Positions 58,801 through 64,000 of a stretch of DNA of 64,000 nucleotides are shown piece by piece (within the stretch, counting starts at the first letter, position 1; each line of letters opens with the position of its first letter). Under the pieces are notes generated by a model that worked only from the letters and a program-made list of their open reading frames with translations, was not told the DNA's origin and ran no database searches. The stretch comes from Bradyrhizobium manausense (GTDB lineage: Bacteria; Pseudomonadota; Alphaproteobacteria; Rhizobiales; Xanthobacteraceae). The position numbers and the translations under genes were made by a program. The stretch covers positions 62,001 to 126,000 of the forward strand of contig NZ_JAFCKB010000003.1 of assembly GCF_018130615.1 (NCBI RefSeq), written 5' to 3'.

Positions 58801-59171
58801 TGCTGCCTCCGGGCTATGTGCAATCCGCCCCCGTGCGGCTGGAGCTCTATGCCCGTGCCGCCCGCTGCGCCAGCGAGGACGAGCTCGACGATCTCGAGGA
58901 GGAAACCTCGCGCCGCTTCGGGCCCTTGCCGCAGGCCGCCCGCGATTTTTTTGCGGTGGCGCGGCTGAGACTGGATTGCAAGCGCCGAGGCATCATCCGC
59001 CTCGATGTGGGGCAAAGCGCGGTGGCCGCGACGTTCCTGCCGGGGCGGTTGCGGAAGTCAAAAGGAAAGACGCTGCAACGTGACGGCGATCGCGTCGTCT
59101 ACCACAGCCCTATGCGCGATGCCCCGTTCGACCGGGTCGAGCAATTGTTCGAGCTTCTCGACGAGGCGTGA
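55890..59171 (+). CDS. Mfd-like DEAD/DEAH helicase (divergent transcription-repair coupling factor paralogue)
   Basis: About 1,093 residues with Mfd domain order. After a Lys/Ser/Pro-rich tail come a UvrB-homology region (LPFDQLEPSREIAGRRTSVL), a CarD-like RNA polymerase interaction domain (VVVHLQRGIGVLDGLQTV), then the RecG-like translocase with FPYFTTIDQAKAI, Walker A GDVGFGKTEVALRAA, DEEQHFG, MSATPIPRTL and QLRGRVGRGG, and a TRCF C-terminal region. The RID and linker depart clearly from canonical Mfd, so this may be a second copy. The GTG at 55782 overlaps a hairpin (55780-55795); GTG 55890 is preferred. Confidence 0.85.
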   Translation: MRHSKKVRPATKNSSVKSSPKKRLPAKSPTSRRSPSKASPKPGKGPQRATIASSSPLGMMALHLLAQWKESGRSGLVFLAESENRAERLGSVIHALDPSCEVLVFPRLNTLPFDQLEPSREIAGRRTSVLRRLAKTKQPIFLISTAEAVMERLPPPASLLRLNTGLKVGGAFSESELRVRLEELGYDLDDEPDYPGGVLFHGQTFEIFPAGALGPFRVEHSERAIKRIVAFDPQEHEIIFETKELLVDPMSERTAMSGARAKRATLFDYCGKAKWIADAGVSVHADAWLSTIEEAAGRADREREYLGRSDWKQATRGMKVLSRTAPFQPTPEFSKLSSTRKALRAFVEEIRRAGSRLILVAAQEEDLRVMERMSGVRAERVENWNEAESARPRDVALLADLDAGFVIPGKKAAVVLTASDVLGSRAHHPQPMARSWSAAFDHADVPEPGTVVVHLQRGIGVLDGLQTVNTGGGAMREMVRLSFAGDNAVLVPPPDLAQMWPYSTERGKLALDKADGSTWWARRSEAEQEIQAAGKLLAKHISQRKRRKAAKLVPPGSAYEKFVARFPYFTTIDQAKAIHDVLDDLASGHPMDRVICGDVGFGKTEVALRAAAAVVLSGKQVAIAVPTTVLARQHVATFRKRFAPLEIEVGSLSRAISGAETRETKEGLRSGRIKVVVGTQALTSKDVKFDDLGLVIIDEEQHFGAAEKAKLSGLAKNAHTLWMSATPIPRTLAAGLAGFRDLSVIASPPVHRLPVATKIAPLSDAAIASALLREQRRHGQSFLICPRIQDLEPMLARVQAVAPDLKIVCLHGKLPADEIDDRMMTFVEGKADVLLATNIVESGLDIPRANTIVVCWPENFGLAQLHQLRGRVGRGGIRAFAFLLTESASGQSEKRLAVLEEFSRPGAGFAISERDLDLRGAGDLFSEQQSGHVQVFGPVLYSHLLKMASEKVDDGRSVVWVPDLNLPVADMLPPGYVQSAPVRLELYARAARCASEDELDDLEEETSRRFGPLPQAARDFFAVARLRLDCKRRGIIRLDVGQSAVAATFLPGRLRKSKGKTLQRDGDRVVYHSPMRDAPFDRVEQLFELLDEA

Positions 59172-59175
59172 AAAT

Positions 59176-59856
59176 TCAGAGCGAGCTGCCGCCGCAAATC
59201 ACGAGCTGCTGCCCGGTGATGGCGGCAGCTTCGCCTGAAAGCAGGAAGGCCACGGCGGCGGCGACTTCCTCCGGTTGAATGAAGCGGCCGATCGGCGGCA
59301 GCTTTGGCGTGACATTAGCCCGCGTGGGGTCCTTCAGCATCGGCGTCTCGGTCGCGGCGGGCGAAACCACATTGACAGTGATGCCGCGCGGCGCCAGCTC
59401 GCTCGCCCAGGACCGCGCCAGCGCGACCAGCGCCGCTTTCGTCGCGGCATATTGCCCGCGGCCGGCCGCGCCCGAGGCGGTGCGGCTGCCGATGAAGACG
59501 ATGCGCCCGCCTTTCGGCAGGCGCGGTGCCAGCGCGTCGGCGAGACGCTCGGCGACGTCGACATGCAGCCGCCACATCGCCGCACCGTCATCATGGTCGA
59601 GCGATCCGAGCGAGCCGACTTTCAGCAGGCCGGCCGCGTGAACCAGCGCCGTCGGAGCGAGACCGGTGACAGCGGCGGCGATGGAATCGACATCGGCGAG
59701 ATCGAGCGGCAGATGCGCGAATGCCGGATGATCGAATGGCCCGGGCCGTCGGCTGATTCCGGTGACGCGCCAGCCGTCGCGCAGCAGACGCTCGACGATC
59801 GCGGCGCCGATCCCCGAACTGGCGCCCGTGACGAGCGCGTGCGGCCGCTTGTCCAT
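59176..59856 (-). CDS. SDR family oxidoreductase, third gene of the symporter operon
   Basis: The 226-residue SDR has VTGASSGIGAA, an arginine after beta-2 (GISRRPGP, NADP preference), VHAAG in place of NNAG, Ser in FIGSRTASG and the catalytic QYAATKAAL. It follows the sialidase-fold gene by 4 bp and so belongs to the SSS-sialidase-SDR operon. The substrate is unknown but could be a sugar or sugar-acid derivative. Confidence 0.88.
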   Translation of the reverse strand: MDKRPHALVTGASSGIGAAIVERLLRDGWRVTGISRRPGPFDHPAFAHLPLDLADVDSIAAAVTGLAPTALVHAAGLLKVGSLGSLDHDDGAAMWRLHVDVAERLADALAPRLPKGGRIVFIGSRTASGAAGRGQYAATKAALVALARSWASELAPRGITVNVVSPAATETPMLKDPTRANVTPKLPPIGRFIQPEEVAAAVAFLLSGEAAAITGQQLVICGGSSL

Positions 59857-59860
59857 CACC

Positions 59861-61066
59861 TTAGTCCTGCTGCACCCATGGTTCGGTCACGCGCACATAT
59901 TTGATGGCGCGGCGATGGAAGGTGAAGGCCATGTGGATCGCGCCGTCCGCGGTCTGCTTGACGGAAGGGTAGGACAGTTCGCGATTGGTCTGGTCGCGCG
60001 AATTGTTGGTCATGCAATAGCCGTCGCCGGTCTCGACGTCGCGCTTGGCCCATGTGCGTCCGCCGTCGCGCGAGATCGCCAGCGTCATCGGCGCCCGCGG
60101 CGCGCCCCAGAACGCAGTACGTCCGTCGGTTTTGCCGCCGTCGCCGGTGAGCACGGGCGGAAGATCGTCCTCGATCTCGTCATAGAGCGAGAGGCGGCGA
60201 TCCGTTGCGTTCCGGGCGCTGGAATCGTTGAAGACCAGCGCGAGATGCCCGTTGTCGAGCCGCGTGAGCTGGATCGAGGAATTGTTGTTCGGCAGCGCGG
60301 TCGCAACCGGCGCCGACCAGCTGCGGCCGTGATCGGTGGATCGGCTCTGATAGATGTTGTCGGCCCAGCGGCTGCGATACATCGCAACCAGCGAGCCGTC
60401 GTCGAGGCGCACGATGCTCATATGCACGCAGCCGCGGCTGCCGGGGACGTCGATGTCGCGCCAGGTGGCTCCCGCGTCGGACGAGATCTTCACCGCGCTG
60501 GTGTCCTCGTCGCCGTTCCATTTCCGGCCCGGCATGCTGTGGCAATAGAACACGGGCAGCAGCCAGTCGCCATTGTCGAGCACGACGATCGGCTGGCGGA
60601 TGAAGGTGCCGCGGCCGCGATGCTCCGGAAACAGCGTCTCGATCGGGCCCCAACTCCTGCCATGGTCGCGCGAGAGGCGGCGGCGGATGATGGCGGTGTC
60701 CTGGTTGCCCGCCAGTTGCGCCGTCCACATCAGCCACAGCGTGCCGTCAGGGGCGGGGAACAGCACCGGGTTCTGCTCGGAGCGGCCGGAATCGTCGGAC
60801 AGCTTTTCGGCCGCCGACCATTGCGCCGCGCCGCGCGGAAGCCGCGAGAAATACACCGAGATATCGGACATGCCCTCCTGCGTGCCGCCGAACCAGACGC
60901 AGGCGAGATCGCCATTGGCGAGCGGCATCAGATTGGCGGCGTGGTTCTGCACGCAAGGCGAGGGAATGAAGGCGTCGAACCGGTCGGGATCGCCGGCCGC
61001 GGGACGAACGACCCCATCGGCGGCGATCTCGATGTCGGTGATCGCGACCTCGGCACCGATGGTCAT
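59861..61066 (-). CDS. Sialidase-fold (BNR/Asp-box) protein
   Basis: The 401-residue six-bladed propeller has four Asp-box repeats (S-x-D-x-G-x-x-W): SRDHGRSWG, SSDAGATWR, STDHGRSWS and SRDGGRTWA. There is no signal peptide, so it acts in the cytoplasm, unlike secreted sialidases. An arginine triad cannot be assigned with certainty. Relatives include exo-alpha-sialidases and hydrolases of other acidic sugars. It overlaps the upstream symporter gene by 4 bp, implying that it acts on the imported compound. Confidence 0.85.
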   Translation of the reverse strand: MTIGAEVAITDIEIAADGVVRPAAGDPDRFDAFIPSPCVQNHAANLMPLANGDLACVWFGGTQEGMSDISVYFSRLPRGAAQWSAAEKLSDDSGRSEQNPVLFPAPDGTLWLMWTAQLAGNQDTAIIRRRLSRDHGRSWGPIETLFPEHRGRGTFIRQPIVVLDNGDWLLPVFYCHSMPGRKWNGDEDTSAVKISSDAGATWRDIDVPGSRGCVHMSIVRLDDGSLVAMYRSRWADNIYQSRSTDHGRSWSAPVATALPNNNSSIQLTRLDNGHLALVFNDSSARNATDRRLSLYDEIEDDLPPVLTGDGGKTDGRTAFWGAPRAPMTLAISRDGGRTWAKRDVETGDGYCMTNNSRDQTNRELSYPSVKQTADGAIHMAFTFHRRAIKYVRVTEPWVQQD

Positions 61067-62481
61067 GTCGAAGTCCTTTCAACGAAAGCATTGGATTGCG
61101 CCGGCTGCGGCGCGGCGCCCATCACCAGGCGCTCGATCGCCATCACGACCAGCGGCGTCACGGCGGCGATGTACATGTTGTCGATGCCGAAGGGGTTGCC
61201 GAGCAGGTACCAGACCGTGGTCGAGACGGCGGCGCCGATCAGGCCGGCGGTGGCGCCGCGGTTGCTGGCGAACAGCGGCAGATAGAAGCCCAGCATCGCG
61301 ACCATCGTGATCGACAGGCGCAGCGCGCGGGTGAAGAACGACAGTTTCAGGATCTCCGGAATGAAGAAGACGAAGACCAGCGGCACGATGGCGATCACGA
61401 TCGAGAACACGCGGGTCATCTTCAGCTCGCGCTCCGGCGTCGGCTGCCAATACGGCACGTAGAAGTCGCGCACCACCAGCGAGGCGATCGCAAGCGCAAC
61501 GGTGCAGACGCTGACGAAGATCGAGGCGACCAGCGAGGTCGTCACGAAGGCGGAGGCCAGCGGCGGCATCTTCTCCAAAAACACCGGCAGCGCATAGAGG
61601 CTGTTCATGTCGGGATAGAGATACTTTGCGGCGACGCCGATCAGCGCCAGCAGGAGGCCGAGCGGAAGGCAGAATGCCGCGGCATAATACGTCGCCTTGC
61701 GGGCGTCATCGGCGCTCGGCGTCGAGGAGATCGCCTGCACGATGAACTGTGTCGAGAAGATCGCGCCGACCGTGCCGAAGGTCCAGGCGAAGATGGTCGC
61801 AAAGCCGATCTTGCCGTCCCAGCTGAAATAATAAGCCGGCAGCTTGGCCTGCATCGGCGCGATGCCGCCGGTCAGCGACATCGCGACCGCGAAGATGATG
61901 ATGATGCCGACGACCTTGAAGGCGCTGTGCAGGATCGTCACCCAGGCGACGCCCTTGAGTCCGCCGAACACGTAATAGAAGGTCGAGACCACGGCGATGA
62001 TGCACATCGCAACCGGCATGCTGACATGCAGCGAGGTGGCAATCGCCGCCGCGCCGCTGACGTAATTGCCGACATTCACCAGCAGCAGCGCGTAGATCAT
62101 GATCACGGACACCGTGAGCATGGTCGACTTGCCGTATTTCTGCGCGATCGCGGCCGAGATGGTGTATTCGCCGGAATTGTAGAGCTTCTTCACCATCAAC
62201 ATCCCGAACAGCAGGAAGCCGATCGAGGCGCCGAGCACGGCCCATCCCGCAGCCATGCCGGACTGGAACGCCTCCTGCGCCGTGCCGACGGTCGATTTGG
62301 CGCCGACGAATTCGCTCATCATCAGCACGCCGACGACCACGGCCGGCATCGCGCGGGACGCGGTCATGAACTGATCGCTGGTCCGGCTGCGCAGCTTCAG
62401 CGTGAGCCAGGAGGTGAAGGCGATGTAGGCGACGATCATCGTGACGATGAGCGTGCTTTCGCCGTTGAGGAGAGCTTGCAT
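61063..62481 (-). CDS. Sodium:solute symporter (SSS family)
   Basis: The 472-residue protein has about 13 membrane helices and SSS features: KSTVGTAQEAFQSGMAAGWAVLG, QKYGKSTMLTVSVIMIYALLLVNVGNYVSGA and the AISSTPSADDARKATY loop. It would import an organic solute with Na+. First gene of a three-gene operon with a sialidase-fold protein and an SDR. A TGTTCG-N5-CGAACA operator lies 65-81 bp upstream of the ATG. Confidence 0.9.
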   Translation of the reverse strand: MQALLNGESTLIVTMIVAYIAFTSWLTLKLRSRTSDQFMTASRAMPAVVVGVLMMSEFVGAKSTVGTAQEAFQSGMAAGWAVLGASIGFLLFGMLMVKKLYNSGEYTISAAIAQKYGKSTMLTVSVIMIYALLLVNVGNYVSGAAAIATSLHVSMPVAMCIIAVVSTFYYVFGGLKGVAWVTILHSAFKVVGIIIIFAVAMSLTGGIAPMQAKLPAYYFSWDGKIGFATIFAWTFGTVGAIFSTQFIVQAISSTPSADDARKATYYAAAFCLPLGLLLALIGVAAKYLYPDMNSLYALPVFLEKMPPLASAFVTTSLVASIFVSVCTVALAIASLVVRDFYVPYWQPTPERELKMTRVFSIVIAIVPLVFVFFIPEILKLSFFTRALRLSITMVAMLGFYLPLFASNRGATAGLIGAAVSTTVWYLLGNPFGIDNMYIAAVTPLVVMAIERLVMGAAPQPAQSNAFVERTST

Positions 62482-62545
62482 CGGTGACGTTTCCTCTGGT
62501 GGTGCGGGACGCGGTGTTGTGAGCCCGCTTGTGCCCGACGGCTAA

Positions 62546-62562
62546 TGTTCGGAATGCGAACA
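62546..62562. promoter_or_regulatory. Inverted repeat TGTTCG-N5-CGAACA upstream of the symporter operon
   Basis: A perfect 6-bp dyad with 5-bp spacer, followed by a third TGTTC-like half-site (TTGTTCT at 62564-62570). The form resembles IclR- or GntR-family operators. No regulator gene is adjacent within the window; the remnant at the right edge or genes outside may encode it. Confidence 0.55.
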
Positions 62563-62711
62563 ATTGTTCTTAAAACTCATTAAACCTGCCCGGGCGCCGT
62601 GCGTCAAGCGCACGCCGCAAGGCCGCCGGGGAAACCTGGGTTCCAGAGAGCAGGGCGGGAGCCAGCGCACGGCCGCGATCGCGGCCCGGCGGGGCGGTAC
62701 GCCTAACGCAT

Positions 62712-63857
62712 CTATTCGGCGCTGCGTTTCCAGGCGCCGGTGCCGAGCTTGCCGGTAATCACCGCCAGCGCATCGTGGATCTCGTAGGCGCCGCCGTCGC
62801 TGTAGCCTGACAGGCCCCTGATGGCGTGCAGGGTCCAGCGGCCGTTCGCCGCCGTGATGGTGCCTTCGTGCGCACGGGCCGAGCGCTGCGGCTCGGCGTG
62901 GAACCGGTAGGTGCCGTCGCCCATGATCTGCCAGATCCAGCGCGACTGCCCTCTGCCGCTCGGCACCATGATCTCCCAGGTGCCGACCAGCGCGGGATCG
63001 ATCGTTGGCGCCGTCGTCGTCTGCATTGGCGCAGGAGAGACGGCAGCCTGCGTTGGCGTTCCCTCCGCACCGTCCGGTGGCCGGCCCGCGAGGTAGATCG
63101 CCTTGCGCGACAGCGAACCGTAGACGAACGGCTGCTGCTCGTTGCGCGTTGCTTCCATCACGTCGTCGCGGACGTTGCGGAACATGAAGGTCACCTCGAC
63201 GCCCGGCGCCTCGATGTTGCGCAGCAGCGCTGCTGCAAACGGGCTGTTGCGCGCCTCGCCGTCGAGCGCCGTGGTGCCGTCGCGCGCGGCATAGGCGACG
63301 AGAACGTTGCCGACGGGCTCGATGCGGCCGAGCCCGCTCGTGGGGGCCGCACGCGTGGCCATCGATCGATTCATCCTGGCGGCAAACGGATTGTTGCGGC
63401 AGGCATCGAGGATGACGAGGCCAAGGCTCGTGGTGTTGGACACCTGCAGCATCACGCTTTGCAGGTTGATGGCTTCATTCGCCGCGTCGGTGTCGCGTTT
63501 CAGCTCGGCGTCGATCGGGATCAGCCAGTTCTCACCATTGATCTCCATGCCATGGCCGGCGAAGTACACGGCTGCCATGTCGGCGCCGGCGGCGTCGCGC
63601 CCGAATGCGATCAACCTGCGGCGCATGTCGTCGAAGCCGGCGTTCGTCGCCAGGGCGACGGTGAAGCCAAGTCGGCTCAGCGCCGCGGCGATGTCGCTGG
63701 CGTCGTTCGGCGGATTGGTCAGGGTGGGCACGTTCCTGTAGGCACCGTTGCCGATGACGAGCGCGACCCGCCGGCTCTCCGTGGCTGCGGCCGTCGCAGC
63801 CACGCCTGCAAGCGCAGTTGCCGCCGTCAACCCTGAGACGAATTCACGCCGGTTCAT
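62712..63857 (-). CDS. Tat-exported caspase-family (metacaspase-like) protein
   Basis: The 381-residue protein has a twin-arginine signal (NRREFVSGLTAATALAG) and a caspase-like p20 domain with the catalytic dyad in YFAGHGMEI (His) and VILDACRNNPF (Cys). The remaining part has a Thr/Pro-rich linker (about 270-290) and a C-terminal beta domain (TWEIMVPSGRGQSRWIWQI). The domain order caspase plus lipocalin-like tail is common in rhizobia. Acidic or basic specificity cannot be judged; the protease should act in the periplasm. Confidence 0.88.
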   Translation of the reverse strand: MNRREFVSGLTAATALAGVAATAAATESRRVALVIGNGAYRNVPTLTNPPNDASDIAAALSRLGFTVALATNAGFDDMRRRLIAFGRDAAGADMAAVYFAGHGMEINGENWLIPIDAELKRDTDAANEAINLQSVMLQVSNTTSLGLVILDACRNNPFAARMNRSMATRAAPTSGLGRIEPVGNVLVAYAARDGTTALDGEARNSPFAAALLRNIEAPGVEVTFMFRNVRDDVMEATRNEQQPFVYGSLSRKAIYLAGRPPDGAEGTPTQAAVSPAPMQTTTAPTIDPALVGTWEIMVPSGRGQSRWIWQIMGDGTYRFHAEPQRSARAHEGTITAANGRWTLHAIRGLSGYSDGGAYEIHDALAVITGKLGTGAWKRSAE

Positions 63858-63920
63858 CCGGATCCCGCTGGCTCGAACGCGTTGCCATCCTAGCGCAACC
63901 GATCCGGGGGAGCCACGGGG

Positions 63921-64000
63921 CTAGTTCGCCGACAGCGCCGTCTTGGCGACTTCGGCCATCCAGCTCGACGCGACGGGGAGGATGGTATCGTTGAAATCGT
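63921..64000 (-). CDS. C-terminal end of an unidentified gene
   Basis: The minus-strand frame entering from the right edge ends at 63921-63923 and shows the last 25 residues, DFNDTILPVASSWMAEVAKT and ALSAN. It looks like a genuine protein end (amphipathic helix), but the family cannot be told from so short a piece. Confidence 0.5.
   Translation of the reverse strand, partial: DFNDTILPVASSWMAEVAKTALSAN

Noticed and set aside
59176-62481. Reading the symporter-sialidase operon as sialic acid catabolism
   Set aside because: No aldolase, kinase or epimerase genes occur in the window and the sialidase-fold protein has no signal peptide; the substrate is left open.

Overview
The window looks like a chromosomal stretch of a high-GC alphaproteobacterium of the Bradyrhizobium/Nitrobacteraceae type. 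This is inferred from protein character (FabI, AroC, Dxs, dense acyl-CoA metabolism, paired CrcB), from short palindromic intergenic repeats of the kind common in these genomes, and from a perfect CtrA-type site. No prophage, insertion sequence, conjugation gene or CRISPR array was seen. Most of the DNA is ordinary core or metabolic coding sequence, with several small gene remnants at the seams.

Layout. 0-4.5 kb: end of a sigma factor, fabI, a histidine phosphatase, aroC, a class III nucleotide cyclase and a deleted GNAT gene. 4.5-7.4 kb, minus strand: clpS, then a fluoride-resistance operon (MFS, two crcB genes, DUF190) under a recognisable fluoride riboswitch with its own terminator. 7.6-14.2 kb: a VWA protein, a two-repeat protein behind a CtrA site, two gene remnants, methyltransferases and tlyA. 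14.4-24.5 kb: dxs, xseB, a deacetylase-family enzyme, a 5'-nucleotidase, a crotonase, an MFS permease, an acyl-CoA dehydrogenase and tRNA-Gln. 24.6-27.7 kb: a two-component flavin monooxygenase with a divergent LysR regulator and a row of three dyads between them.

27.7-43.8 kb is a catabolic island. A TetR regulator, an SMP-30 lactonase and a Bug-type binding protein lie beside a 12-gene plus-strand run: crotonase, ADP-forming acyl-CoA synthetase, ABC binding protein, three acyl-CoA dehydrogenases, two SDRs, a double CMD-fold protein, TctB, TctA and a class III CoA transferase. Three copies of one palindrome (core TGACCGATCGGTCA) sit in the two divergent promoters and probably are the TetR operators. 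The set reads as uptake, CoA activation and beta-oxidation-like degradation of an unidentified, possibly cyclic, carboxylate.

44-53.4 kb is the most interesting region: a peptide secretion locus. An HlyD-type adaptor, an ABC exporter with an N-terminal C39 peptidase, and a second ABC exporter without peptidase (NHLP-type pair) overlap in one operon. Around them are three short genes for peptides with double-glycine leaders. Each peptide gene has, 82-90 bp before its start codon, a CRP-type site (xGTGA-N6-TCACx), then a GCTGT-containing -10 region, then a short 5'-UTR hairpin and an AGGAGA ribosome binding site. No modifying enzyme is visible, so this looks like a CRP-controlled export system for unmodified bacteriocin- or signal-like peptides.

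53.4-64 kb: a VOC dioxygenase-like protein, a second CoA transferase, a divergent Mfd-like helicase, an operon of sodium symporter, sialidase-fold protein and SDR behind a TGTTCG-N5-CGAACA operator, a Tat-exported caspase-fold protein and the end of one unidentified gene.
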